Source: Pseudoalteromonas sp. NBT06-2 (GTDB lineage Bacteria; Pseudomonadota; Gammaproteobacteria; Enterobacterales; Alteromonadaceae). Taken from it: 32,572 nt of DNA. The notes under the pieces were generated by a model that saw nothing but the letters and a program-made list of their open reading frames with translations, did no database searches and was not told the DNA's origin. This document shows, piece by piece, positions 24,333 to 32,572 of the stretch. The stretch is taken from assembly GCF_002276045.1 (NCBI RefSeq), contig NZ_NQMR01000112.1, positions 1 through 32,572 of the forward strand, read 5' to 3'. Within the stretch, counting starts at the first letter, position 1. Each line of letters begins with the position of its first letter. Made by a program: the position numbers and the translations under genes.

Positions 24333-26516
24333 ATGAAAAATGTATTTAAATTTGCCCCCGTTGCAGTTGCAATCGCTTTTAGCATGAATGCGCAAGCTGC
24401 ACAGTGGCAAGATGCACAGCAAGTTAGCTCTAATAACAAAATCTCTAACTCTGTAATGCAGCAAACTATCAGCCAACAACTTAATTTACCAAATGATTAT
24501 CAAATGAAAGAAGTACGTCGAGTTGTGCTTGCTAATGGTAACGTAAAAGCAAAATACCAACAGCAATATAAAGGCATTCCTGTTTATAATAGTGCAGTCG
24601 TTGCGCAATCAAATAGCTTTGGCTTAATGCAATCAAGTGTTGGTCAAGTACTAACAAATATTGAACAAGATATTGCTTCTACAGCTGTAACATTAACAGC
24701 CGATGAAGCAATGAGAAAATTAATTGCTCAGAGTAGTATAAAAGTAACTGCTGAAAACAAAAAGACTCAACTTTACGTATATCTAGACGATCACCAAGAA
24801 GCGCGTCTTGTTTATGAACTATCTTACTTTAATGCGCATAAACAACCTACTCGCCCATTTGCCATTATGGACGCAAATACTGGTGAAATAATTAAGCAAT
24901 GGGAAGGTTTAACACATGCTTTAGTTGGCACTGGCCCTGGGGGCAACGAGAAAACGGGTCAATATGAATATGGTACTGACTTTGGTTACCTAGATGTCAG
25001 CCAATCTGGTAATACGTGTACTATGAATAATGCCAATGTAAAAACTGTTAATTTAAACGGTTCTACATCAGGTTCTTCTGCCTACAGCTATAATTGTCCT
25101 AGAAATACAGTTAAACAAATCAATGGTGCATACGCGCCATTAAACGACGCACATTATTTTGGTGGTGTTGTGTTTGATTTATATAATGATTGGTATGGTA
25201 CAGCCCCATTATCTTTCCAGTTGACTATGCGTGTTCACTATTCTAGTAATTATGAAAATGCATTTTGGGATGGTTCTGCAATGACATTTGGTGATGGTGC
25301 TAATACTTTTTACCCACTTGTTAGCTTAGATGTTTCTGCTCATGAGGTAAGTCATGGATTCACAGAACAAAATTCAGGTTTAGTCTACAGTAACCAGTCT
25401 GGTGGGATCAATGAAGCTTTCTCAGATATGGCTGGTGAAGCAGCAGAGTTCTTTATGCAAGGATCAAATGATTGGTTAGTGGGCGCTCAAATATTTAAAG
25501 GCCAAGGCTCTCTTCGTTATTTCCAAGACCCAACACAAGACGGCAACTCAATTGGTCATGCATCCAACTATTACAATGGCATAGATGTGCATCATTCAAG
25601 CGGTGTATTTAATCGTGCTTTTTACTTACTTGCAAATACTACTGGTTGGGATACAAAAAAAGCATTTGAGGTCATGGTCAGAGCAAACCAATTATATTGG
25701 ACTGCCAATACGACATTTGATGAAGCTGCGTGTGGCGTAAAAAATGCGGCGACAGATGCAAGTTACAGTACAGATCACGTTGTTGCAGCTTTTAATACTG
25801 TTGGTGTAGATGCAACATGTGGCGGTGGAGGTGGAGGTGGTGACACTGAAACTGAATTACAAAATGGTGTTGGAGTAACTATATCTGGTAATAAAGATTC
25901 TCAAACTCTGTTTTATATTGATGTACCAGCAGATGCAACTGATTTAGCTATTCAAATCAATGGTGGCAGTGGTGATGCTGATTTATATATGAAAGCAGGC
26001 AGCACAGCATCTAAATCAAATTATGATTGTCGCCCATACAAAAATGGTAACACTGAAAGTTGTACAGTAGCAGCGCCTGAAGCAGTGCGCTATTCAGCTA
26101 TGATAGACGGTTACGCTGCTTATTCAGGTATGTCTTTAGTTGCTAGTTATACTGAAGGTGGCTCAGGCGGTGGTACTGGTACTTTTGAAAATAACCAAAG
26201 CTACCCAATTCCAGATAATAATGCAGCTGGTGTGACTAGTGATATCGCTGTAGCTGATATTGGTAATGCATCAAGTGTGAGTGTTGAAGTAGACATTAAC
26301 CATACATATAAAGGTGACTTAAGAGTAAGTTTAATTAGTCCTTCAGGTGTAAATTATGTACTACATAAAAACTCTGGCGGTAGTGCTAATGATATCAAAA
26401 AGACTTATTCTGTTACTTTAAGTGGCACCGATACAGCAGGTACTTGGCAATTAAAAGCTGTTGATAGTGCATCTTGGGATACTGGCACAATTAATCGCTG
26501 GTCTATGACTTTCTAA
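24333..26516 (+). CDS. Secreted M4 metalloprotease (vibriolysin-like) with PPC and P domains
   Basis: A 727-residue thermolysin-family protease. Signal peptide 1-22 (MNAQA), inhibitory prodomain with FTP and PepSY parts to about 196 (MDANTGEIIKQWEG near its end), then the catalytic domain to about 497. Zinc ligands are His337 and His341 with catalytic Glu338 (HEVSH), and Glu361 (GINEAFSD); the transition-state histidine lies in DVHHSSGVFN (420-421). A glycine run (497-503) links to a PPC domain (about 512-606) with GDADLY and CRPYKNGN, nearly the same motif as in both PPC domains of the M28 enzyme. A proprotein-convertase P domain follows (about 618-727: DINHTYKGDLRVSLISPSG). It degrades extracellular protein, probably by type II secretion. 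The start follows AAGGATAT. A strong terminator follows. Confidence 0.96.
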   Translation: MKNVFKFAPVAVAIAFSMNAQAAQWQDAQQVSSNNKISNSVMQQTISQQLNLPNDYQMKEVRRVVLANGNVKAKYQQQYKGIPVYNSAVVAQSNSFGLMQSSVGQVLTNIEQDIASTAVTLTADEAMRKLIAQSSIKVTAENKKTQLYVYLDDHQEARLVYELSYFNAHKQPTRPFAIMDANTGEIIKQWEGLTHALVGTGPGGNEKTGQYEYGTDFGYLDVSQSGNTCTMNNANVKTVNLNGSTSGSSAYSYNCPRNTVKQINGAYAPLNDAHYFGGVVFDLYNDWYGTAPLSFQLTMRVHYSSNYENAFWDGSAMTFGDGANTFYPLVSLDVSAHEVSHGFTEQNSGLVYSNQSGGINEAFSDMAGEAAEFFMQGSNDWLVGAQIFKGQGSLRYFQDPTQDGNSIGHASNYYNGIDVHHSSGVFNRAFYLLANTTGWDTKKAFEVMVRANQLYWTANTTFDEAACGVKNAATDASYSTDHVVAAFNTVGVDATCGGGGGGGDTETELQNGVGVTISGNKDSQTLFYIDVPADATDLAIQINGGSGDADLYMKAGSTASKSNYDCRPYKNGNTESCTVAAPEAVRYSAMIDGYAAYSGMSLVASYTEGGSGGGTGTFENNQSYPIPDNNAAGVTSDIAVADIGNASSVSVEVDINHTYKGDLRVSLISPSGVNYVLHKNSGGSANDIKKTYSVTLSGTDTAGTWQLKAVDSASWDTGTINRWSMTF

Positions 26517-26554
26517 AGAGATATAAACAACTCTATTTCCCAGAAATTTCATCA

Positions 26555-26584
26555 AACCTATATCGCTTGCGATATAGGTTTTTT
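26555..26584 (+). terminator. Terminator after the M4 protease
   Basis: AACCTATATCGC and GCGATATAGGTT form a perfect hairpin with a very short loop, followed by a run of T. Confidence 0.85.
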
Positions 26585-26619
26585 AACTTATTAAAAGTAA
26601 CAAAATGAATTTCAATATA

Positions 26620-26724
26620 TATACCCACCTTATTTTAAGAGAGTAACCATTAATACAAAGATGCGCCTAGATCATCAGTTACTCAACAGTCCTGAAACTC
26701 GTATATTGAAATGGCTTATGTATA
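26620..26724. repeat. Short derivative of the MITE-like element
   Basis: It starts with TATACCC and ends near GTATAC. The region from 26634 closely follows 303-392 (GAGTAACCATTAATACAAAG, ATGCGCCTAGATCAT, CAACAGTCCTGAAA). It is 105 bases long, so it looks like an internally deleted copy of the 266-bp element at 127-392. Confidence 0.7.
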
Positions 26725-26830
26725 CGTTCAAATGAAACTTATGCTTAATCACTAGTATTAAGATTATCTTGTTGCATATAAATACGTAAATGTTATTTTT
26801 AGCGCATTGTAATTTTCAGGAAAAAATATT

Positions 26831-27406
26831 ATGCCAAAGGCAAGTGACATTAAAAAAAATACAGCAATTGAATATAACAACAGTGTTTTCATCATCAGAG
26901 ATATTGAACGCTCAGTACCACAAGGTCGAGCAGGCGGAAGCCTATACCGAATGCGTATGTACGATGTGGTTTCAGGTTTAAAAGTTGACGAAACTTTTAA
27001 AGATAGTGACATGCTGACACTTGCTGATTTAATCCGTCGCCAAGTCATGTTTTCATACCTAGATGGTGATGAGTTTGTATTTATGGATAATGAAGACTAC
27101 ACACCTTATAACTTAAATAAAGAAAGCATTGCAGATGAAGTACTATTTATTGATGAGAATACACAAGGCGTTCAAGTTGTGTTAGTTGATGGTTCTGCAG
27201 TGGGCATTGATTTACCGTCTAGCGTTGAGCTAGTGATCACTGAAACTGACCCATCAATTAAAGGTGGTTCAGCAACTGCGCGTACAAAACCTGCCATTCT
27301 TTCTACAGGTTTAACAGTTCAGGTGCCTGAGCATATTTCTACTGGCGATAAAATCAAAGTAAATACTGAAGAACGTAAATTTATGGGCCGTGCTGAATCT
27401 AAATAA
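26831..27406 (+). CDS. efpL: Elongation factor P-like protein
   Basis: A 191-residue EF-P paralogue (EfpL, formerly YeiP). It binds the ribosome E/P site and relieves stalling at proline-containing motifs. Three OB-like domains are recognisable: N-terminal MPKASDIKKNTAIEYNN and LYRMRMYDVVSGLKV, the middle segment with FVFMDNEDYTPYNL, and the C-terminal one with GGSATARTKPAILSTGLTVQ and the usual EERKFMGRA ending. The tRNA-facing loop has Arg33 (VPQGRAGG), matching the Arg33 position of E. coli EfpL, rather than the modified Lys34 of EF-P. The start follows AGGAAA. Confidence 0.95.
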   Translation: MPKASDIKKNTAIEYNNSVFIIRDIERSVPQGRAGGSLYRMRMYDVVSGLKVDETFKDSDMLTLADLIRRQVMFSYLDGDEFVFMDNEDYTPYNLNKESIADEVLFIDENTQGVQVVLVDGSAVGIDLPSSVELVITETDPSIKGGSATARTKPAILSTGLTVQVPEHISTGDKIKVNTEERKFMGRAESK

Positions 27407-27507
27407 GTCCTGTAAACAAACAACTTAAAGGGACATCAGCCCATTTTAGATGGGTTTCAAAGCGCTTTATTAACGGAAATGGTATAAATACAAATCACAA
27501 GCAATAA

Positions 27508-27537
27508 AAAACCTGATAATTTTCATGTTCAGGTTTT
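27508..27537 (+). terminator. Terminator downstream of efpL
   Basis: AAAACCTGA and TCAGGTTTT form a perfect nine-base stem ending in T residues; A residues on the other side make it potentially bidirectional. It is about 100 bases after the efpL stop. Confidence 0.6.
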
Positions 27538-27550
27538 CAATAACTTATAA

Positions 27551-27611
27551 AAATCTCGGCCGCAAGCGACCGAGATTTAAGATCGTCCAAAGCTTTATCG
27601 CAAACGATAAA
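27551..27611. terminator. Two consecutive hairpins between the convergent efpL and envelope operon
   Basis: AAATCTCGGCCGC pairs with GCGACCGAGATTT (one G-U pair) at 27551-27578. TTTATCG pairs with CGATAAA around a CAAA loop at 27594-27611. They lie between convergent transcription units and may terminate the minus-strand operon. Confidence 0.5.
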
Positions 27612-27692
27612 ACTAACAAAGCCTTAAAAAGCCAACACTATCTAGCACGGAGACAAGCCCCGAGATTTCGCTACGCTCTGTTAAATTACTAA

Positions 27693-28160
27693 CTAAAAAG
27701 CTTTATCTATTCTTACACTACCATTAGCTAAGTAAATTAAACGTATTTTATCATCTCTATTAAATATCATTCTAGAATCAAAATCTTGTACTACCATGTA
27801 CGCTTTACTTTGATCTGTTTTAATCATCATCTCCACTAAACGTAAGCTTGTTTTACGATACTGTGGATGTTTATTATCTAAAATAGAAGCCCCAATTAAA
27901 GAACCTAAAATAGTCGCTGCAACTTGACCACTTCCATCACCAAATTGGCTACCAATTGCGCCACCAATTAATGCGCCACCAAAAACTTTCCAACCTTTAT
28001 TTTTGTCTCGAATTAATTCCTGTTGTGTGATGTTTCTAACAGACTGCACTTTACCAAATAACACTTCCTGTACTGGCACAGCTTTATTTCTTTCATATCC
28101 AGCACTAACATGCGCACTAAATATAAAAGAAATTAGTAATAAGGTTATTACTTTTGTCAT
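27693..28160 (-). CDS. Glycine-zipper envelope protein
   Basis: A 155-residue exported protein. Signal peptide about 1-20 (MTKVITLLLISFIFSAHVSA). A glycine-zipper 2TM-like segment lies at about 60-95 (FGGALIGGAIGSQFGDGSG, then TILGSLIGASIL), a pattern seen in SlyB, Pcp and Rick_17kDa proteins. No lipobox cysteine follows the signal, so it is probably periplasmic or inserted into a membrane rather than a lipoprotein. It is last in the minus-strand operon after the LpoB gene (22-base gap), implying a cell-envelope role; the precise function is unknown. Confidence 0.75.
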   Translation of the reverse strand: MTKVITLLLISFIFSAHVSAGYERNKAVPVQEVLFGKVQSVRNITQQELIRDKNKGWKVFGGALIGGAIGSQFGDGSGQVAATILGSLIGASILDNKHPQYRKTSLRLVEMMIKTDQSKAYMVVQDFDSRMIFNRDDKIRLIYLANGSVRIDKAF

Positions 28161-28182
28161 AATAAGTACCTTTTGAGTTTTA

Positions 28183-28785
28183 CTACCAGCCTATACCAGC
28201 TGTTTCTCGAGTTTTGCGAATTTCGGTTTCATCAGCCCATTCAACTAGTCCACTCTCTAAATCCATCAATCTCATTGTGAATTTATAATATACGTCTGAT
28301 TTATCTTTATTCGACTTTACAATACTCGATAAATTACCGTATAGCATATACTGCGCTCCGACTTGTTTACCAAAAGCGATTGCTTTATTTGGGTTAACCA
28401 TACCGCCTTTTTGTTGAAAATTTAACTGTTCACGTGCTGCTTCTACTCTGCTCATATCAACAAAGCGGAATTTACCTGAACGTAATAACTTAGTTGATAC
28501 AGAATCTGTAATGGATTCTGTATCTATATGTTCACTGGTTTTATTCTTAATACGCTCAACAAAAACAACAGGCCTGTTATTGGCAGTTAATGTCCCTACA
28601 ACTGGTGATAATAATAATGAATCAGTCATTTGGGTGGCTACTTTTTGTAAATCAGTTGAACCAAAATTAATATCTGTTGTTTCAACGGCTGTTGCATCAC
28701 CATAACTCACTACAGCTTTATTAGCACAACCCGTTAAAACTAAAACAGTCATACCTATTGCGGTACCTACAATTACTTTTTTCAA
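28183..28785 (-). CDS. lpoB: Penicillin-binding protein activator LpoB, TTG start
   Basis: An outer-membrane lipoprotein that activates the peptidoglycan synthase PBP1b. The frame is open from ATG 28860, but that start overlaps the upstream gene and would place 25 hydrophilic residues before the signal peptide. TTG 28785 follows AAGGAT at the correct spacing and gives a standard lipoprotein signal (KKVIVGTAIGMTVLVLTGC, lipid-attached Cys20). The globular domain carries family segments PVVFVERIKNKTSEHIDTE, KLLRSGKFRFVD and GAQYMLYGNLSSI. It has 200 residues, with a shorter linker than in E. coli. YcfL lies directly upstream, the same order as in enterobacteria. Confidence 0.9.
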   Translation of the reverse strand: MKKVIVGTAIGMTVLVLTGCANKAVVSYGDATAVETTDINFGSTDLQKVATQMTDSLLLSPVVGTLTANNRPVVFVERIKNKTSEHIDTESITDSVSTKLLRSGKFRFVDMSRVEAAREQLNFQQKGGMVNPNKAIAFGKQVGAQYMLYGNLSSIVKSNKDKSDVYYKFTMRLMDLESGLVEWADETEIRKTRETAGIGW

Positions 28786-28822
28786 GGGATTATCCTTCTT
28801 TCTAATTAAATCTAAATTCGTT

Positions 28823-29254
28823 TTAAAATCTTTGTGCTTTAGTTGAAACTTCTCGCACATATACTTTGAACTTTGAAGCTTTAACTGATGGCGCTAAAGC
28901 AGCTAAACTAATTACTGCAAAACCATGTAAATCAAGAGGTTTCCAAGATGATTTACCAGCTTCAACAGCAAAACCTTGATCATCAAACCATTCAAAATGA
29001 TATTGCAAATTTTGTGATCTTTTATAATTACTACTCAATTCAATATTAAGTTGTAATAAATCATTATTCATACGACTGATCACATTTGTTATCTGCAACT
29101 TTTTAGTTAATTTAGGATTATCAAACTTTAAATGCATCCTATAATTATCTGATTCAGTCATTTGGTTTATGCCTATACCTGAAGTGACTGGTTTTACACA
29201 TCCAACCATCACAGAAACACTCACAAAAATAATTAATTTTAAAAAATGAGACAT
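28823..29254 (-). CDS. ycfL: DUF1425 lipoprotein (YcfL family)
   Basis: A 143-residue lipoprotein with signal and lipobox VMVGC (Cys19). The rest is a beta-rich domain with the DUF1425 pattern (LLQLNIELSSNYKRSQNLQY and FEWFDDQGFAVEAG). The function is unknown; the gene sits next to lpoB in many Gammaproteobacteria, suggesting a link to peptidoglycan synthesis. It lies 12 bases after the COG3014 gene and 37 before the lpoB TTG start, all in one operon. Confidence 0.85.
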   Translation of the reverse strand: MSHFLKLIIFVSVSVMVGCVKPVTSGIGINQMTESDNYRMHLKFDNPKLTKKLQITNVISRMNNDLLQLNIELSSNYKRSQNLQYHFEWFDDQGFAVEAGKSSWKPLDLHGFAVISLAALAPSVKASKFKVYVREVSTKAQRF

Positions 29255-29266
29255 TTAACAAGCCCT

Positions 29267-30691
29267 TTATAAGTTAACTGTTTTGTAATCAATATGATTA
29301 CCCGTTGCTATAATATTTACTAACGTGATGCGATTTGCCTTTACATCAACATTAATTTGTTTATTAATCCCGCCAACTTTAAGCGATAGACTATGTTTTC
29401 CTGGTGTTAAATTTGCTCTTAAAATATTGCTAGATTGTGGCAAGGTTAGCCAACTTCTCGTATCAGCACGCTCAGATGATAAGTTATACAAATTAGCGAT
29501 AATATTGCCAACATCACCACCTTCTTTACTCATTTTTTTTCGCATTTTTTCTTTTGCGATAAGTCTAATAACCTGACGAGTTATCAAACTCGGCAATTGT
29601 GACTTTAAAGTTTGTGCAGCTAAGGCATCTACTTTAACAATTTGATCAAACTCTAAAGTTTTATGATCTATATCCAATTGTGCTGAGGTATCAAATTGAT
29701 TCGATTGCTGATAAACCGGAAGCGATATACTATAAAAACGCATCTCATCTTTACTGGTATAAACTGGTAAACGTAATACCATTTCATCTCGTTCTTCAAC
29801 CAAGCCTTGATCATACATAACAACAACTTGACCTATACTTTTTTGCTCATTATTGTTGTATTTTCCAAAACGTTTTTCTAACTTTGTTAAATCATCAGTC
29901 ATGCCTAATTTACTTGCCAGCTTTAAGACATCATGCTGCAAATATTGGTTGTCTGGATATATTTCTAATGCTTTTTTATAATCTATATAAGCATCATTTA
30001 ATTCCCCAGACGCTTCATAAAGCACTGCTGATATATAAAATGTATAGGCATTTTGAAAACCATTTTTTACTTTACCAATCACATCTTCCATTTCTGGATA
30101 TGTTGCACTGATACTTTGCCAATCAAGTTCAACATCATCTTGTAAACTTGTAATCGCATCATTGATGGTATCAAAATTATTTTTTAAGGCTGCTCTTTGT
30201 ACTAAATTCGCTTTTCTTATTTCAATAAGTGCACCTTCATGATCATCCAAGTAAAGATAATTCAATGCTTGATAGCTATGCATCATGCTTTGTTCATAAT
30301 CTGGAACCATATAAGTAATAGCATTATCGTTACTAATAATAGCGCCTATATTTTGTATTCCTTTACTCACTTGAAACTTAGCTTTAAGCTTTTGCTCATC
30401 TATATAGGCACTTGCTTGGCTAAAATAATGTTTACTAGCTTTATAATCCCCCGCTAAATGCTTTAAGCGTCCCTTTTCTAATAAAACTAACACATAGTTA
30501 GTATCTGAAATATCTCGCTCAGGTACTTGCTTTAAAGCTTGCTCATACTGACCATTAATCGTTTGTAACTTTACGGGTTCCATTTGCTGTGCATAGCCGG
30601 AGAATAAGTCTCTAAATTGAATGGTCGCACAACCAGACAAAGTGAAAACCACTAAAATACATACAAATTTTGAAAATATAGGCTTTAACAT
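29267..30691 (-). CDS. COG3014-family lipoprotein with TPR-like repeats
   Basis: A 474-residue lipoprotein, first gene of the envelope operon. The lipobox is LSGC (Cys21). Residues about 45-260 are helical and TPR-like (GRLKHLAGDYKASKHYFSQA, ALNYLYLDDHEGALIEIRKA and GELNDAYIDYKKALEIYPDN). A C-terminal beta-rich part follows (about 280-474). This family regularly precedes ycfL and lpoB in marine Gammaproteobacteria. Its function is undefined; repeats of this type usually bind partner proteins, so a scaffold for cell-wall enzymes is a reasonable inference. Confidence 0.85.
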   Translation of the reverse strand: MLKPIFSKFVCILVVFTLSGCATIQFRDLFSGYAQQMEPVKLQTINGQYEQALKQVPERDISDTNYVLVLLEKGRLKHLAGDYKASKHYFSQASAYIDEQKLKAKFQVSKGIQNIGAIISNDNAITYMVPDYEQSMMHSYQALNYLYLDDHEGALIEIRKANLVQRAALKNNFDTINDAITSLQDDVELDWQSISATYPEMEDVIGKVKNGFQNAYTFYISAVLYEASGELNDAYIDYKKALEIYPDNQYLQHDVLKLASKLGMTDDLTKLEKRFGKYNNNEQKSIGQVVVMYDQGLVEERDEMVLRLPVYTSKDEMRFYSISLPVYQQSNQFDTSAQLDIDHKTLEFDQIVKVDALAAQTLKSQLPSLITRQVIRLIAKEKMRKKMSKEGGDVGNIIANLYNLSSERADTRSWLTLPQSSNILRANLTPGKHSLSLKVGGINKQINVDVKANRITLVNIIATGNHIDYKTVNL

Positions 30692-30943
30692 GAAATACTA
30701 ATTACTCTGAAATCTAAAAACAATATCAATCAAACGATTTGAGATTGATATTCTATATAAAAAACGAATAAATAACGTGAGCAATTGTCTAAAAAGTGTA
30801 AGAAATCGTAAGATAGGTTTTATCATTATAAGCACCATTAGCTATTATCAACGCTATTAGCTTAATATGGTATACATTAACATAAACTGAATAAAGACTT
30901 TAACGCTTAATCTCGCTAAAGCCCCTGTCTATATTATATGTTG

Positions 30944-32434
30944 TTATTCTACAACTTCAACATCAAAATAATGTTCAACACATTTTTGATAATCGCCTTG
31001 TTGTAATGCAAAGTGACGTGTTTGGTAACCAACCAATTTACAAGAAAAAGATTTGCCTTCTGGGTTTTCAGGATAGTAACCCCAGTCTTGGTCCCAGTAA
31101 ACTAATAATGCACCAGCTCCATTTTTATCAAAACGTTTTTGATCTTTACAACCTAATTCTTCATTCGCTTCAATAGGCACATTTAGATTGTTTGCATGGG
31201 CTTGATAATAAGCAATGCGATTAACAGATTGTGGCTTTTCATAGCCATGACCACATTCAATCCCGCCATTAATCACATTTGTTGTTGCACCAAAGCCAGG
31301 TTTAATACCATTTTCGCTATCGTGTGCATTCGGCTGCCAAGTACCATCAATGACATGTAACATACTTGGTTTAGGTGATGCTGGATATGCAAAAAAGAAC
31401 ACTGCTGAAGCGATATTTAACCAACTAGTTGCAACCCGGTCAGGATCATCTAATAATACTTTGGTATCGCCAAACATTGCTTGTGAAAATGGGCCATAGT
31501 TATAGTTATAACTAAGTTGTTTCGCACCTCGTCCAAAGTACTTTTTATAACTCCCGTCAGTATTTGTGCCACATTGCCATGTTTGACCTTGCCACGTATC
31601 AGGTGAGCATTCCGCATTATATAGACAATTAGGTCCATCTTCATCACAACCAGCTTCACGCACATACACTAAGCCTTGACGCCATTGATCGATTTCTGAA
31701 TTAGGATCGTGACCACCCGTTTCTTGGGTAAAGTGCGCAAACATCGTTGCTAATGACTTTCTACATATCGCATCTGAATCACGTCCGTCATCATAACTTG
31801 CACAAAAACCAGAAAACTTAGCGATTGATTTTAAAAATTTCGTATAAGTATACGCTACATCACGATCAGGAAAAGTATTTACCCATGAAGCTTCATCAAT
31901 AATTTTCTCTACACGTTTTACATTTACTGGGTTAGTAGCAAGTCCAGACTTTACAGCTTCTACATTTTGATTGTCTAATGTGGCAATTGATGCTTTCACT
32001 TCAACAAATAATGGCGTATCTGTTAATATTTGCTCTTGAGCTTCAATTTCACTTTTAAGCATAGTATATCCGCCACCAGGTTTAGGCTGAGGACCAGCGG
32101 GGTTACCAGGAGTTGTATCTCCATTACCGGAACACTCACCTGTACTGCCGCCCTCACATTCCCTCAGAAACAGCCAAGGCCCCCATTGATTTGTTTTATC
32201 TGGCGTATCACCTTGAGTCCAATATCGCGCTTCAAAAAGAGATGCACTATAAAACACCTGATCACCGTTTAAATAAACCCCATTAGGCTTAAATTCTTCA
32301 AAACTGGTTGATTCAACTTGGTCATTATTGGTATCTGCATTAACTACATTAACTACATTAATAGCGATAATGTTGGGTAATAAAAGCAACATGCTCACTA
32401 ATGTTTGTTTTTTTATTTTAAACACAACTAGCAC
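30944..32434 (-). CDS. Secreted GH19 chitinase with chitin-binding domain
   Basis: A 496-residue chitinase. Signal peptide about 1-33. A type 3 (CBM5/12-like) chitin-binding domain lies at about 50-92, with aromatic residues in ARYWTQGDTPD and QWGPW. A Gly/Pro-rich linker (about 93-122) and a GH19 catalytic domain (about 195-496) follow. Catalytic residues are Glu238 (FTQETGGHD) and probably Glu260 (YVREAG). Substrate-groove motifs YFGRGAKQLSYNYNYGPFSQ, ATTNVINGGIECG and the usual cysteines are present. It hydrolyses beta-1,4-linked N-acetylglucosamine polymers outside the cell. No chitin-utilisation neighbours are visible in this window. A weak hairpin (CTTTAACG / CGCTAAAG at 30898-30921) may be its terminator. 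Confidence 0.94.
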   Translation of the reverse strand: MLVVFKIKKQTLVSMLLLLPNIIAINVVNVVNADTNNDQVESTSFEEFKPNGVYLNGDQVFYSASLFEARYWTQGDTPDKTNQWGPWLFLRECEGGSTGECSGNGDTTPGNPAGPQPKPGGGYTMLKSEIEAQEQILTDTPLFVEVKASIATLDNQNVEAVKSGLATNPVNVKRVEKIIDEASWVNTFPDRDVAYTYTKFLKSIAKFSGFCASYDDGRDSDAICRKSLATMFAHFTQETGGHDPNSEIDQWRQGLVYVREAGCDEDGPNCLYNAECSPDTWQGQTWQCGTNTDGSYKKYFGRGAKQLSYNYNYGPFSQAMFGDTKVLLDDPDRVATSWLNIASAVFFFAYPASPKPSMLHVIDGTWQPNAHDSENGIKPGFGATTNVINGGIECGHGYEKPQSVNRIAYYQAHANNLNVPIEANEELGCKDQKRFDKNGAGALLVYWDQDWGYYPENPEGKSFSCKLVGYQTRHFALQQGDYQKCVEHYFDVEVVE

Positions 32435-32572
32435 CTATTTTGTTAACTTTAAGTTACATCCTGATAACAAATGACAGCGATGTCAATCGTATTCGATAAA
32501 TAACTCCATTAAATAAAAAATATCTTTCCACATCAGAACAATAAAAACCACAGCAATTCTCGCTCAATATAA

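Larger units (their letters stand above)
26517..26830. other. Intergenic stretch between M4 protease and efpL
   Basis: 314 bases holding the M4 terminator (26555-26584), a short TATACCC-type element (26620-26724) and the efpL leader. The small frames that overlap the efpL start look like shadows, not genes. Confidence 0.6.

Noticed and set aside
24108..24479. Minus-strand frame of 123 residues before and inside the M4 gene
   Set aside because: It overlaps the signal-peptide region of a clear M4 gene, has lysine/phenylalanine-rich AT-driven composition and no recognisable domain.

Overview
The window looks like chromosome of a marine gammaproteobacterium of the Alteromonadales (Colwelliaceae or Pseudoalteromonadaceae type). 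The DNA is AT-rich. Secreted peptidases carry PPC domains, and there are TonB-dependent receptors, a GH19 chitinase, an FMN riboswitch upstream of a stand-alone ribB, EfpL (YeiP) and an LpoB/YcfL/COG3014 lipoprotein cluster. The taxon is inferred from gene content and style, not from a marker search. I saw no tRNA, rRNA, CRISPR array or intact transposase.

Layout. 1-1.9 kb: a TonB-dependent receptor pseudogene broken by nonsense codons, deletions and a 266-bp MITE-like repeat. 2.1-4.3 kb: an intact divergent operon of two small membrane proteins and a PepSY membrane protein, probably the inner-membrane reductase partner of that dead receptor. 4.3-6.7 kb: a cold-shock/DUF1294 membrane protein, a glyoxalase-II-like hydrolase, and riboswitch-ribB. 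6.9-12.2 kb: a DUF418/DUF1624-like membrane protein, a second (intact) TonB receptor and a secreted M28 aminopeptidase. 12.4-14.6 kb: a gene graveyard (ybaK-like, GFA-like, truncated globin and iron-alcohol dehydrogenase remnants). 14.7-16.9 kb: intact ohr, a DJ-1/PfpI gene and a divergent LysR regulator, probably the survivors of the same detoxification cluster. 17.3-23.7 kb: an unusual set of four proteins without signal peptides, described below. 24.3-26.5 kb: a secreted M4 metalloprotease. 26.8-27.4 kb: efpL. 27.7-30.7 kb: cell-envelope lipoprotein operon (COG3014, YcfL, LpoB, glycine-zipper protein). 30.9-32.4 kb: GH19 chitinase.

The most interesting system is at 17.3-23.7 kb. Two adjacent ATP-grasp ligases of RimK type, one fused to a C-terminal helix-hairpin-helix pair, lie upstream of an M14 carboxypeptidase and divergent from an M20 carboxypeptidase-G2-like enzyme. 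My manual alignment places an arginine at the M14 S1' specificity position, which in known relatives selects acidic C-terminal residues. M20/CPG2 enzymes also often remove C-terminal glutamate. I infer an intracellular write/erase system that adds and removes acidic amino acids on a peptide, protein or metabolite. The substrate is unknown and the hypothesis is untested.

A family of small repeats with TATACCC/GGGTATA ends is scattered through the window (127-392, 12942-13045, about 17210-17295, 23778-24046, 26620-26724). One end of it marks a deletion junction in the dead receptor.
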